A stretch of 64,000 nt of DNA from Marinobacter szutsaonensis (GTDB taxonomy: Bacteria; Pseudomonadota; Gammaproteobacteria; Pseudomonadales; Oleiphilaceae): assembly GCF_039523335.1 (NCBI RefSeq), contig NZ_BAAAFC010000001.1:806001-870000 (forward strand), written 5' to 3'. Positions 35,345 through 44,481 of this stretch are shown in pieces (position 1 is the stretch's first letter; each line of letters begins with the position of its first letter). The translations under genes and the position numbers were made by a program. The notes beneath the pieces were generated by a model that saw nothing but the letters and a program-made list of their open reading frames with translations, was not told the DNA's origin and made no database searches.

Positions 35345-36313
35345 TCACTGACCGGACACTCGCGCCTCCAGTCGGTCCACCTCATCCGACAAACGCACCA
35401 GGCGAGATGTCAGCTGCGCACGGGACGCATCGATGGAATCCACGGTCTGCTTGAGCGAGGCCAGCTGGTTACGCAGCGAACGCACCTCCGAACTGCCAGC
35501 CACACCGTCGGTCTTCTTCTCCAGAGCAGTAATCCGACTTTCCATGCCACTGATCCCCAGCTTCTGCTCCTGCTCGAACCGACGGATACGGCTCTCGATC
35601 ACCTGATCCACATCCGCCATCTGCTGGCTCAGTTTGGTAATCTGATCCGAGGCCTGGGCGGTGTTTTCCTTCAGCGCAACAATCGACGTCTGCGTCTGCT
35701 CTTCAAGCGCGGCAATCTCCGAAGACAGAGAAGCCCTGGCTTCTTCGAGTGTGGTTCCCAGACTGGCGACCGCCTTCTTCTCTTCCTCCAGCGCCGACTT
35801 CAGCGTCGCCAGCTGCTCCTCATGCTCATCCAGCCGCGCCTTGTTCCGCTCATTGGCGACAACCCACAGCTTGCGGATCTCACTGGATGCCTCCTCAAGT
35901 CCCGACTTGTTCGACGCAATCTGCTCCTCCAGCGACTGCCCCCGCTCCTGCAGATTCTCCCCGGTCTCCGAGAGCTCTCCCTCAAACCGGGCCAGCGCCA
36001 ACTTGCTCTGCCGCGCCCAGTAATCCGCTTCCTCCAGCTGCGACTCCAACGCCTGAATCCGCTGGTTCTGGGAATACCAACCGGCCACCGCAGCAACCGC
36101 AACCGCAATCAACAACAACCAGACCGCCGCCAGACCACCCTTGCCGTTGCCTCCGTTACCGTTACCAGTCGGCGGCTTCCCGGCCCCGCCAGAACCACCG
36201 GACCGAGCAGCCGGCGCAGCGGTGGCCTTTTTTGGAGCCGGCCGTTTCCGCTCGCTACTGCCAATAGGTGCGTCTGCTCGGAGTTCGTCGTCATCTGGGC
36301 GGATGGAATCCAT
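35345..36313 (-). CDS. Membrane-anchored coiled-coil protein
   Basis: 322 residues from MDSIRPDDDEL, with AGGAG six bases upstream; 42 further upstream codons are open but lack a site. A basic, Pro/Ala/Gly-rich cytoplasmic segment (about 20-60) precedes one membrane helix (LAAVWLLLIAVAVAAVAGWY). About 240 residues of periplasmic coiled coil rich in Glu, Leu and Ala follow. The plan resembles structural or division-associated envelope proteins. No enzymatic motif. Confidence 0.7.
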   Translation of the reverse strand: MDSIRPDDDELRADAPIGSSERKRPAPKKATAAPAARSGGSGGAGKPPTGNGNGGNGKGGLAAVWLLLIAVAVAAVAGWYSQNQRIQALESQLEEADYWARQSKLALARFEGELSETGENLQERGQSLEEQIASNKSGLEEASSEIRKLWVVANERNKARLDEHEEQLATLKSALEEEKKAVASLGTTLEEARASLSSEIAALEEQTQTSIVALKENTAQASDQITKLSQQMADVDQVIESRIRRFEQEQKLGISGMESRITALEKKTDGVAGSSEVRSLRNQLASLKQTVDSIDASRAQLTSRLVRLSDEVDRLEARVSGQ

Positions 36314-36484
36314 TACTGCTCCTGGGTCTGGGTTCTGGTTGTTCGTTTTTCTATTAGTCGGATCATTGAAAAGCCGTACCCGATTCACTCTGTCTGAGTT
36401 ATCGACGTTTTTCAGGTCAACGACCGATAATACATGCACTTATGAACAGGGTGAAATGAAGCTCCGATAATGTGGCATGGGGCC

Positions 36485-36579
36485 GGGGTCTGAAGAACGC
36501 TTTCTTCTGACCCCTCTTTGGCGGCAACCACGGAGTCTGACCTCAAGACGGGGTCAGATGAAGGCTTTCATCAGACCCC
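36485..36579. repeat. REP-like BIME unit
   Basis: Forward AAG-class hairpin at 36485-36514 and reverse ATG-class hairpin at 36550-36579, separated by exactly 35 nt. Confidence 0.88.
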
Positions 36580-36621
36580 TGAGGATGATCCCTGCTTTGC
36601 AGGCATACCCGCCAATGCCTG

Positions 36622-36733
36622 GGGCGGCGTTGAACCGGACTTTCCAGAAATGTCGAAGGCCAGGGATGGCCTGAGACAAGCGCACATGGATGTGCTCGTA
36701 GCGGTTTCTGGAAAGTCCGGTTCAACGACGCCC
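36622..36733 (+). repeat. Cloverleaf inverted-repeat element A
   Basis: Arms 36622-36650 and 36705-36733 pair over 29 bp with one mismatch. The outer 18 nt read GGGCGGCGTTGAACCGGA, unlike the other copies; the inner 11 nt CTTTCCAGAAA are shared. The 54-nt core folds into two short hairpins, GGCCA-GGGA-TGGCC and GCACA-TGGA-TGTGC. Lies 80 bp before purE. No open reading frame. Confidence 0.85.
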
Positions 36734-36813
36734 TTCACAGGACTCGCCAAGTTGCATGCCAAGTAACCAAAACATACAATGGCCGGCTTTCCAATTATCT
36801 CAGGATGTTGCAT

Positions 36814-37305
36814 ATGCAGCCGCTTGTAGGACTCATCATGGGCTCCAAATCCGACTGGCCCACCATGGAACACGCCGCTAACATGCTCGAAAAACTCGGC
36901 GTACCCTACGAAACCAAAGTCGTCTCCGCCCACCGCACTCCAGACCTGCTCTTTGACTATGCCAAAACCGCCGCCGACCGCGGCCTGAAGGTCATCATCG
37001 CAGGCGCCGGCGGAGCCGCGCACCTCCCGGGCATGGTCGCCTCCCAGACCGCCCTGCCCGTACTCGGTGTACCGGTCCAGTCCAAAGCCCTGAACGGCCT
37101 CGACTCCCTGCTGTCCATCGTCCAGATGCCGGGCGGTATCGCCGTCGGCACCCTGGCCATCGGCAAAGCGGGAGCCACCAACGCCGGCCTGCTGGCAGCA
37201 CAAATCATCGGCACGTTCGATGATAATGTCCGCAAAGCGGTCGAAGAGTTTCGTTCGACTCAGACCCAGACGGTCCTCGATAATCCGGATCCGAGCGATC
37301 AGTAA
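36814..37305 (+). CDS. purE: PurE, N5-carboxyaminoimidazole ribonucleotide mutase
   Basis: 163 residues from [19 protein letters not shown] lies 11 nt upstream. The phosphate- and nucleotide-binding [16 protein letters not shown] and [14 protein letters not shown] motifs are all standard for class I PurE. It converts N5-CAIR to CAIR in purine synthesis and works directly after PurK, whose gene lies 450 bp downstream beyond two inverted-repeat elements. Confidence 0.97.
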   Translation: MQPLVGLIMGSKSDWPTMEHAANMLEKLGVPYETKVVSAHRTPDLLFDYAKTAADRGLKVIIAGAGGAAHLPGMVASQTALPVLGVPVQSKALNGLDSLLSIVQMPGGIAVGTLAIGKAGATNAGLLAAQIIGTFDDNVRKAVEEFRSTQTQTVLDNPDPSDQ

Positions 37306-37349
37306 GACCTGATAACCCAAATCAAGCTGGCATACCAAACTTGGGAGAT

Positions 37350-37461
37350 GGGAGTCTTAGGGGTATCCTTTCCAAAACACGCTACGAGCACGTCCATGTG
37401 CGCTTGTTTCGGGCCGTCCATGGCCCTCAACAGTTTTGGAAAGGATACCCCTAAGACTCCC
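37350..37461 (-). repeat. Cloverleaf inverted-repeat element B
   Basis: Arms 37350-37378 and 37433-37461 pair perfectly over 29 bp. The outer 18 nt are GGGAGTCTTAGGGGTATC, specific to this copy; the inner 11 are CTTTCCAAAAC. The 54-nt core is the reverse complement of the A/C type core, with hairpins around GGCCATGGACGGCC and GCACATGGACGTGC on the minus strand. Confidence 0.88.
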
Positions 37462-37574
37462 CATACTTATTGCGATAGCCGTTCAAGCGCAGAGAAGGGC
37501 GAACTTGTCGAGTAGTTGAGAAATCTGACTAGTGCGATCGCAGTGAGAACAAGCGGTTTTGCACAGGGTTTGGT

Positions 37575-37690
37575 TGAGCGGGTTGGGCAAGGCTTTCCAA
37601 AACTGTGCGGAGCCATGGATGGCGGAGCCCAAGCGTCACAGGGACGTGCCGCCAGGAGCGTGTTTTGGAAAGCCTTGCCCAACCCGCTCA
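37575..37690 (+). repeat. Cloverleaf inverted-repeat element C
   Basis: Arms 37575-37603 and 37662-37690 pair perfectly over 29 bp. The outer 18 nt are TGAGCGGGTTGGGCAAGG; the inner 11 are CTTTCCAAAAC as in B. The 58-nt core has the same order of two hairpins (GCCATGGATGGC, then CACAGGGACGTG). Ends 65 bp before purK. Confidence 0.88.
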
Positions 37691-37755
37691 CACTCCCAAA
37701 GTCAGACCAGAAATCAGACTAAACTCATATGCCAAACCATGGCAGGAGAACACAA

Positions 37756-38874
37756 ATGAGAATTGGTGTACTAGGCGCCGGCCAACTCGGGCGCATGCTG
37801 GCCCTCGCCGGATACCCGCTGGCCAAGACCTTTGTATTCTACGACATGTCCGGCAGCCCCAGCGCCGGGCTCGGCGAAGTCATCATCGACCGCGAAGGCC
37901 AATACCTGGACGACTTCCTGTCCCGGGTTGACCGCGTCACCTACGAATTCGAACACCTGCCGGTCGAGGTTGCCGAAAAACTGGCCAAAGAAAAGCCGGT
38001 TCACCCCTGCCCACGAGCATTGCAGGTGTGCCAGAACCGCGAAGCCGAGAAAACCCTGTTTGGCCAACTGGGCATCCCCACCCCCGAGTGGAAAATTGCC
38101 GACAGCGCCGAATCCCTGAAAGCCGCCGCCGAAGAGCTCGGCTGCCCCGTGGTCGCCAAGTCCATCACCGAAGGCTATGACGGCAAGGGCCAAGCGGTAC
38201 TGAAAGATCCGGAGGATGCCGAAAGCGCTTGGGAGAGCATTGGCCACCAGCGCCTGATCGTCGAGAAGTTCGTCAACTTCAAGCGTGAAGTGTCCATCAT
38301 TGCGGTGCGCGCCGAAGACGGCGATCTCGCCTTCTACCCGATGGCGGAGAACACCCACCACGAAGGCATTCTGCGCTACTCCATCGCCCCGGCCCCCGGC
38401 CTGGAGAGGCACGTCCAGGAAGACGCCGAGCGCTACATCAAGGCACTGTTGAACGAATTGGACTACGTCGGCGTATTGACTCTTGAGCTGTTCGAGACCG
38501 AGGACGGGCTGGTGGCCAACGAGATGGCACCCCGGGTGCACAACTCCGGCCACTGGACCATCGAAGGGGCCATGACCAGCCAGTTCGAGAACCACATCCG
38601 CGCCGTCAGCGGTCATCCGCTGGGAAATGTCGCGCCCCGTGGTCTAAGCTGTATGATCAATATCATCGGCGAACACGGCGACATCGAGCGCATTCTGGAA
38701 CTGCCCTACGCGCATGTTCACCTCTACAATAAGGGGGAACGGCCGGGCCGCAAGCTGGGTCACGTGAACATTCTGGCGGACAGCTACGAGGAGCTGGTCT
38801 GGCGGGTCCGGAACTGCGCGCAGTTCCTGCCCGGTTGCCCGGAGTTTAAAAGTTCTTTGACACCAAAGGGTTGA
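37756..38874 (+). CDS. purK: PurK, N5-CAIR synthetase
   Basis: 372 residues from MRIGVLGAGQLGRM with GGAGA upstream. The N-terminal dinucleotide-like motif is followed by an ATP-grasp domain (VVAKSITEGYDGKGQ, EKFVNFKREVSII, ANEMAPRVHNSGHWT). It makes N5-CAIR from AIR, ATP and bicarbonate for PurE. The gap to purE is unusually filled with two large inverted repeats, so the two genes may not be simply co-transcribed. Confidence 0.97.
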   Translation: MRIGVLGAGQLGRMLALAGYPLAKTFVFYDMSGSPSAGLGEVIIDREGQYLDDFLSRVDRVTYEFEHLPVEVAEKLAKEKPVHPCPRALQVCQNREAEKTLFGQLGIPTPEWKIADSAESLKAAAEELGCPVVAKSITEGYDGKGQAVLKDPEDAESAWESIGHQRLIVEKFVNFKREVSIIAVRAEDGDLAFYPMAENTHHEGILRYSIAPAPGLERHVQEDAERYIKALLNELDYVGVLTLELFETEDGLVANEMAPRVHNSGHWTIEGAMTSQFENHIRAVSGHPLGNVAPRGLSCMINIIGEHGDIERILELPYAHVHLYNKGERPGRKLGHVNILADSYEELVWRVRNCAQFLPGCPEFKSSLTPKG

Positions 38875-38945
38875 TATAGCTCAAATCGCCCTTATATTGC
38901 AGCAACGTACACTCACATAAACAGAGAGACAGGGAGAACGACCTC

Positions 38946-39524
38946 ATGGCATTTGAACTTCCCGCACTGCCTTACGAAAAGAACGCACTGGAACCGCACA
39001 TCTCTCAGGAAACCCTCGAGTACCATTACGGTAAGCACCACAACACCTACGTCACCAAGCTGAACGGCCTGGTTGAAGGTACTGACAACGCCAACAAGTC
39101 CCTGGAAGACATCATCAAGAGCTCCAGCGGCCCGCTGTTCAACAACGCAGCCCAGGTGTGGAACCACACTTTCTACTGGCACTGCCTGAGCCCGAACGGT
39201 GGCGGTGAGCCGACTGGCGCAGCCAAGGACGCCATCGAGAAGGCCTTCGGTTCTTTCGAAGACTTCAAGAAAGAGTTCAACGACAAGGCCGCCAACAACT
39301 TCGGCTCCGGCTGGACCTGGCTGGTGAAGAAGGCTGACGGCAGCGTGGCTATCGTCAACACCAGCAACGCGGAAACCCCGCTGACTGGCGCTGACAAGCC
39401 GGTACTGACTGTAGACGTGTGGGAGCACGCCTACTACATCGACTACCGCAACTCCCGTCCGAACTACCTGGAAGCGTTCTGGAATCTGGTTAACTGGGAT
39501 TTCGTCAACGAAAACCTGGCATAA
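38946..39524 (+). CDS. sodB: Iron superoxide dismutase
   Basis: 192 residues, full length. FELPALPYEKNALEPHIS is the FeSOD N-terminus. Metal ligands are His in YHYGKHHNTYV, His in QVWNHTFYW, and DVWEHAYYIDY. The distal Gln/Gly pattern (NNFGSGWTWLV) is that of FeSOD rather than MnSOD. Cytoplasmic superoxide detoxification. GGGAG is ten bases ahead of the ATG and a strong terminator follows. Confidence 0.96.
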   Translation: MAFELPALPYEKNALEPHISQETLEYHYGKHHNTYVTKLNGLVEGTDNANKSLEDIIKSSSGPLFNNAAQVWNHTFYWHCLSPNGGGEPTGAAKDAIEKAFGSFEDFKKEFNDKAANNFGSGWTWLVKKADGSVAIVNTSNAETPLTGADKPVLTVDVWEHAYYIDYRNSRPNYLEAFWNLVNWDFVNENLA

Positions 39525-39572
39525 TCAGCCGATTCCGGCTTTCAGAAGGCGGTCCATCCGGGCCGCCGACAA

Positions 39573-39597
39573 GCGCCCGCCCTGTGCGGGCGTTTTT
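39573..39597 (+). terminator. Rho-independent terminator after sodB
   Basis: CGCCCGC/GCGGGCG stem, CCTGT loop, then five T. Starts about 50 nt after the sodB stop. Confidence 0.93.
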
Positions 39598-39711
39598 GTA
39601 TCCGCTCAGCACCAAAAATGAACAAATTGATACAACCCTGCCGGGAAATCTCTGAAAAAATCATGGATACTCAAGGAAGTAGATTCAGACCAACCATTCA
39701 GAGGAGTTGAA

Positions 39712-40299
39712 ATGGGAACGACCCTTATCGGCCTGGCAGTGATCGCTGTCGTCGTTATCTACCTGGTGTTCATCTACAACCAGCTGGTGTCCCTGCGCAA
39801 CCAGTTCAAGAACGGCTTTGCCCAGATTGACGTGCAACTGCAACGGCGCCATGACCTGATTCCCAACCTGGTGGAAGCCGCCAAGGCCTATCTCACCCAC
39901 GAGAAATCCACCCTCACCCAGGTGATGGAAGCCCGTAACAACGCGGTCAGCGCCCAGAAGGACGCCGCCACCGATCCGGGTGACAGCACCAAGATCCAGC
40001 GTCTGGGCGGCGCCGAGAACCTGCTCACCAAGGCCCTGGCCAACTTCTATGCCGTTGCCGAGAACTACCCGGAGCTTAAGGCCAACGAAACCATCCAGCA
40101 GCTGATGGAAGAGCTCTCCAGCACCGAGAACCGGGTTTCCTTTGCCCGTCAGGCCTACAACGATGGTGTGATGAACTACAACATCTTCCGCGAGAAGTTC
40201 CCCAACAACCTCGTCGCGGGCATGTTCGCGTTCAAGGAAACCGCTCAGCTCCAGCTTGAGTCCCCGGAAGCCCGTCAGGCCCCGAAAGTCGCTTTCTGA
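39712..40299 (+). CDS. LemA family protein
   Basis: 195 residues preceded by GAGGAG. One N-terminal membrane helix (LIGLAVIAVVVIYLVFIYN), then the LemA signature around QIDVQLQRRHDLIPNLVE and NIFREKFPNNLVAG. LemA proteins are membrane-anchored helical bundles with the bulk on the outside. The M48 peptidase gene starts 10 nt downstream, a pairing seen repeatedly in bacteria. Confidence 0.93.
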   Translation: MGTTLIGLAVIAVVVIYLVFIYNQLVSLRNQFKNGFAQIDVQLQRRHDLIPNLVEAAKAYLTHEKSTLTQVMEARNNAVSAQKDAATDPGDSTKIQRLGGAENLLTKALANFYAVAENYPELKANETIQQLMEELSSTENRVSFARQAYNDGVMNYNIFREKFPNNLVAGMFAFKETAQLQLESPEARQAPKVAF

Positions 40300-40309
40300 G
40301 GCCTGAGCC

Positions 40310-42283
40310 ATGGCTCATCCCGGATTTTTCCAGCGCCAGGCCCATGCCCGGCGCAACACCGGCCTGCTGGTGTTCCTGTTCCTGACCGCAGTGGTGCTGA
40401 TCACCCTCGCGGTCTGTGTCGTTGGCTACCTGGTCACCCGCAGTGAAACCTCCAGCCTCGCTTTCCATCACTGGCTGCTGTCCAGTCATGGCCTGATTAC
40501 GGCCTCCGCCGTGGTCACCCTCATCGGCATCGGCTCACTGGTGCGCTGGGTGGATCTGGCCGGTGGCGGTGAACGGGTCGCCCGTATGGTGGGGGCCCGC
40601 GCCATCGATCCCGATACCCGCGATCCGGATGAGCGCAAGCTCCGCAACATCGTCGAGGAAATGGCCATTGCCAGCGGCGTTACCGTGCCTGAGCTGTATG
40701 TGATGGACCAGGAAACCGGCATCAACGCCTTTGTGGCCGGTTATACCCCCGGCGAGGCGGTGATGGTGGTTACCCACGGTGCCCTCACCCAGCTCACCCG
40801 GGACGAACTCCAGGGCGTGGTCGGCCACGAATTCAGCCACATTCTCAACGGTGACATGCGGATCAACGTCCGCCTGATCGCATTGCTGGCCGGTATCCTG
40901 ATGATTGGCCAGATCGGCCAGTTTCTTCTGCGCGCCGGCTTTTACAGCAGCCATGGAGTACGATCCCGGAACCGGGATGGTCGCGCCCAGGCTGCCATGG
41001 CGGCGGTTGGTCTGGCCCTGATGATCATCGGCTATGTCGGCGTATTCTTCGGCCGCCTGATCCAGTCTGGGGTATCCCGCCAACGGGAAATGCTCGCGGA
41101 TGCCTCGTCGGTTCAGTTCACCCGCAATCCAGAGGGTATCGGCGGCGCTCTGTTCAAGATCGGCATGAAGGGCGGTTACCTGGACACCACCAGCCACGCC
41201 AGCGACATGAACCACATGTGTTTTGGTGAGGCGGCGCGGATGAAGTTCACCTCCCTGCTGGCCTCACACCCGCCCATCGATGTGCGCATCAACACCATCC
41301 AGCCCGGCCTTCTGGCCCGCCTGCGCAGCCGGCTGCGAGATACCCGGCCAGCCAGCGATCTTCGCGGGGGCGCCAAGGCGCCAGCCGGTTCGGCGGGTTT
41401 TGCCGACGTTGCCCGGGACATCTACCAGCCGGTCCGCTCCGGCCGTACTTCGCCCATCGCTCGCGCCGCGCCGGTGCCGGCGAAGGAACTGTCGAGCCAG
41501 GTGGGCACGGTCACCCGGCAGGGTGAAGATTTCGCCATGGCGTTCCTCGAGCAGCTGCCGGCCACCTTCCGCACCCTGCTCTACACCCGCGCCGGGGCCA
41601 TTCAGCTGTGCTACGCCATGCTGGTAGGTGACCTCTCGCGGGAGCAGCAGAAGGAGCGCCTGGCCCTGATTCCCGAACACCCGGTGCTGGGCTGCCAGCC
41701 GGAGATCATGGCGAAGATCCTGCCGGCCCTGAAAAGCATTGGTGAAGGCGTGCGCTTCCCCGCCCTGGAACTGGCCATGCCGGCGCTGCGCAAGCTGGAT
41801 CCGGAGGAACGGGAGGGGCTGATCAATAATGTGCGAAAGCTCGCAGCGGCGGACGAGAAGATCAGCCTTTTCGAACTGACCCTCACCAGCTTCCTGTCCC
41901 GCCACCTGGGCGCTCACGCCGGCCGGGTGGTACCCGTTCGCCACAAGAGCTACAAACCCCTGTTGCCGGCCATCCAGAGATTGCTGAGCCTGATGGCCCG
42001 AGCCGGCACCGCCGACAACACCGAGGCCCAGAAGCTCTATCAGGAGGCCGTCGCCGGTTTTGTCGATACCCGGAAGGGAGACCTCCCCGCACTGGAGAAA
42101 GTCACCATGCGGCAGTTGCAGGAAGCCCTGAAAGCACTCAACAGCCTGTCACCATTGCTCAAGCCGGCCATCATCGACGCCTGCGCCCACTGCGTGAGCC
42201 ACGACGGCAAGGTGGAAGTCAGGGAGTATGAGCTGATGCGGCTGGTGGCGGACCAGATGGATTGCCCGATGCCGCCTTTGTAG
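40310..42283 (+). CDS. M48 family membrane metallopeptidase with C-terminal TerB-like region
   Basis: 657 residues. Two membrane helices near residues 20-45 and 60-80, the zinc motif HEFSH near residue 175 (GVVGHEFSHILNGDM), further helices at about 190-260, and a cytoplasmic half longer than HtpX. The last 200 residues (REGLINNVRKLAAADEKISL and IIDACAHCVSHDGKVEVREY) look like two TerB-type helical repeats. It probably degrades or surveys membrane proteins together with LemA. Confidence 0.9.
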   Translation: MAHPGFFQRQAHARRNTGLLVFLFLTAVVLITLAVCVVGYLVTRSETSSLAFHHWLLSSHGLITASAVVTLIGIGSLVRWVDLAGGGERVARMVGARAIDPDTRDPDERKLRNIVEEMAIASGVTVPELYVMDQETGINAFVAGYTPGEAVMVVTHGALTQLTRDELQGVVGHEFSHILNGDMRINVRLIALLAGILMIGQIGQFLLRAGFYSSHGVRSRNRDGRAQAAMAAVGLALMIIGYVGVFFGRLIQSGVSRQREMLADASSVQFTRNPEGIGGALFKIGMKGGYLDTTSHASDMNHMCFGEAARMKFTSLLASHPPIDVRINTIQPGLLARLRSRLRDTRPASDLRGGAKAPAGSAGFADVARDIYQPVRSGRTSPIARAAPVPAKELSSQVGTVTRQGEDFAMAFLEQLPATFRTLLYTRAGAIQLCYAMLVGDLSREQQKERLALIPEHPVLGCQPEIMAKILPALKSIGEGVRFPALELAMPALRKLDPEEREGLINNVRKLAAADEKISLFELTLTSFLSRHLGAHAGRVVPVRHKSYKPLLPAIQRLLSLMARAGTADNTEAQKLYQEAVAGFVDTRKGDLPALEKVTMRQLQEALKALNSLSPLLKPAIIDACAHCVSHDGKVEVREYELMRLVADQMDCPMPPL

Positions 42284-42333
42284 GCGGCGTGAAGGAGGGG
42301 CCAGATGTAACTCAGGGGTCTGATGCTCCTCTT

Positions 42334-42430
42334 GGGGTCTGATGAACTCGTTCATCTGACCCCGGCTTGGACTTCATGCTCCCAGGTTCCGGCTGAACAT
42401 GGGGTCAGATGAACGAGTTCATCAGACCCC
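42334..42430. repeat. REP-like hairpin pair
   Basis: Forward ATG-class hairpin 42334-42363 and reverse ATG-class hairpin 42401-42430 with a 37-nt linker. Half-copies (GGGGTCTGATG at 42315, CAGACCCC at 42440) lie on both sides, between two convergent genes. Confidence 0.85.
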
Positions 42431-42487
42431 TGAGTTGGATCAGACCCCAAGGGGTGCCCCCAAGAGTTGCGCCAAACCCTTTTTTTA

Positions 42488-44449
42488 TCACTGCGCCCGC
42501 ATCTCACTACCAGCATCAAACAGGTCATCAATCGCCGGCCGCTCATCCGCGCTTGGCAGGCCGAGCTTCTTGCGGACGTTCAGGTTCACCTCCCACAGCG
42601 CCTTGTACTTCTCGTCGGTCGCGGCTACTGAGTCCGCCTTGCCCAGCATGATCTTCGGGCGTAGGAACACCAGCAGGTTGCGCTTGATCCGGCTCTGGGA
42701 CTCGGAGGAGAACAGGCGGCCGAGGACCGGGATGTCGCCCAGCAGGGGCACTTTGCTCTTGGTGACCTGAAGGTCGTCGCGGGTCAGGCCGCCGAGGACG
42801 ATGGTTTCGCCGTCGTCCGCCAGCACCGTGGTCTTGATTTCACGCTTGTTGGTAACGATGTCGGAGGCGTTCTCAATGCTGTCCGCAACGCTTTCGGTAG
42901 TCTGCTCCACCACCAGGCGCACCAGGCCGTCGGCACTGATGGTCGGGGTGACCTTGAGGGTCAGGCCCACATCGCGGCGTTCGATGGTGGTGAACGGGTT
43001 GCTCAGGCCATCGCCGGTCACGGCGGTCTGGCCGGTGCGGAACGGCACGTTCTGGCCTACGGTAATCTCCGACTCCTGGTTATCCAGGGTAATGATACTC
43101 GGCGTGGACAGCAGGTTCGCCGCACTTGAGGTGGACAGCGCCTGGAGCAGGATGCCCCAGCTCAGGCCGTTCTCATCCCGCTCGCCCGCGCCGATGGTGA
43201 TACCTCCCGTTGCCGGAGTGATTGCCGATCCACTCAGGATTGCAGTGAGCACGTCCCCGAGACTCCGGCCGACATTTCCAAAGTTGGTGCCTACCACTGG
43301 TGTGGATTCTCCCGACTCATCACCCGCCGCTAATTGGACACCAAGATCCTGGCCCAGCTCATCACTGATCTCCACGATGGCCGCCTCGATCATCACCTGA
43401 GCCCGGCGAAGATCCAGCTGCGCCACAATCTGCTCGGCTTCCTGCATCAGCGAAGGATCACCACGGACCACCAGGGCATTCAGACCTTCGTCCGCGAAAA
43501 CGGAGAAGTTGTTGTTCGGGTTGCCTGCGGTACCACCGCCAGCCCCGCCACTGCCTGAACCGCCTTCCTTGAGCACCTCTCCCATCACACCCTTGAGGAT
43601 CTCGGTCAGGTTTTTGGCATCGGCATGCTTCAGGCGAATGACCTTGGTGGTCCCGCCAGTGGCGGAGGGCTGGTCAAGCTTGCGGATCAGCTCACGCATC
43701 TTCTCCCGGAAGGTTTCGTCGCCCCGAAGGATCAGACGGTTACTGCGCTCGTCGGCAGTCACGCTGTATTTACGGGCCGCATTTTCGCCCCCGGCCTTGC
43801 CAAGTTCATCCGGTGCCAGTTCCTGCAGCAGGGTGACCATGTCGCCCACCCAGGCTTCCCGTAGCTGAATCACCTCCACCTCGTACTTGGAGGGGCTGTC
43901 CAGCTCTCGGACGATCTGTTCGATGCGCTCGATGTTGGAGCGGTGATCGCTCACGATCAGGGCATTGGCGGCCGCGACACCGGCCAGGTGTCCGTACTTG
44001 GCCACCAGTGGGCGAAGGATGGGCACCAACTCCAGGGCATTGGCGTTATCAATCTGGATGACCCGGGTAATCAGTTGCTCGGAGGGGGTTTCGGGAAATC
44101 GGTCGAGTATCTCGGCGGACTGTTTGGCATCCACCTGCTGCACGATCTTGATCACCTCTTCCCCGGGAATGGCGGTAAAGCCGTGAACGTTCAGCACCGC
44201 CAGGAACAGATCGTAGATTTCATCCTTGTTCATGGGGGCGCTGGAGAGCACCGTCACTTTGCCCTTGACCCGGGGGTCCACCACAAAACTGTAGCCGGTG
44301 ATGTCTGCCACCTGGGTCACGAAGGCGCGGATGTCCGCATCCTTGAGGTTCAGCCTCCAGGTTTCCTCCTGCCCGTGAGCCAGGGACATCATCGGGAGAA
44401 GGATCAGCAGCGCAATGGCCCGTAGAATATTCGTCTTGTGGTTATACAT
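42488..44449 (-). CDS. gspD: Type II secretion secretin GspD
   Basis: 653 residues from MYNHKTNIL (an upstream GTG start would overlap gspC). After the signal peptide come N0 (LNLKDADIRAFVTQVADIT), N1-N3 repeats with a Gly-rich insertion in N3, and the secretin domain (LLSTPSIITLDNQESEITVGQ and VPLLGDIPVLGRLF). It forms the outer-membrane channel. It follows gspN and gspC on the same strand; other T2SS genes are not in this window. Confidence 0.95.
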   Translation of the reverse strand: MYNHKTNILRAIALLILLPMMSLAHGQEETWRLNLKDADIRAFVTQVADITGYSFVVDPRVKGKVTVLSSAPMNKDEIYDLFLAVLNVHGFTAIPGEEVIKIVQQVDAKQSAEILDRFPETPSEQLITRVIQIDNANALELVPILRPLVAKYGHLAGVAAANALIVSDHRSNIERIEQIVRELDSPSKYEVEVIQLREAWVGDMVTLLQELAPDELGKAGGENAARKYSVTADERSNRLILRGDETFREKMRELIRKLDQPSATGGTTKVIRLKHADAKNLTEILKGVMGEVLKEGGSGSGGAGGGTAGNPNNNFSVFADEGLNALVVRGDPSLMQEAEQIVAQLDLRRAQVMIEAAIVEISDELGQDLGVQLAAGDESGESTPVVGTNFGNVGRSLGDVLTAILSGSAITPATGGITIGAGERDENGLSWGILLQALSTSSAANLLSTPSIITLDNQESEITVGQNVPFRTGQTAVTGDGLSNPFTTIERRDVGLTLKVTPTISADGLVRLVVEQTTESVADSIENASDIVTNKREIKTTVLADDGETIVLGGLTRDDLQVTKSKVPLLGDIPVLGRLFSSESQSRIKRNLLVFLRPKIMLGKADSVAATDEKYKALWEVNLNVRKKLGLPSADERPAIDDLFDAGSEMRAQ

Positions 44450-44481
44450 CTGGCGATTTCGTCCTGTATCGTTGATCCCGG

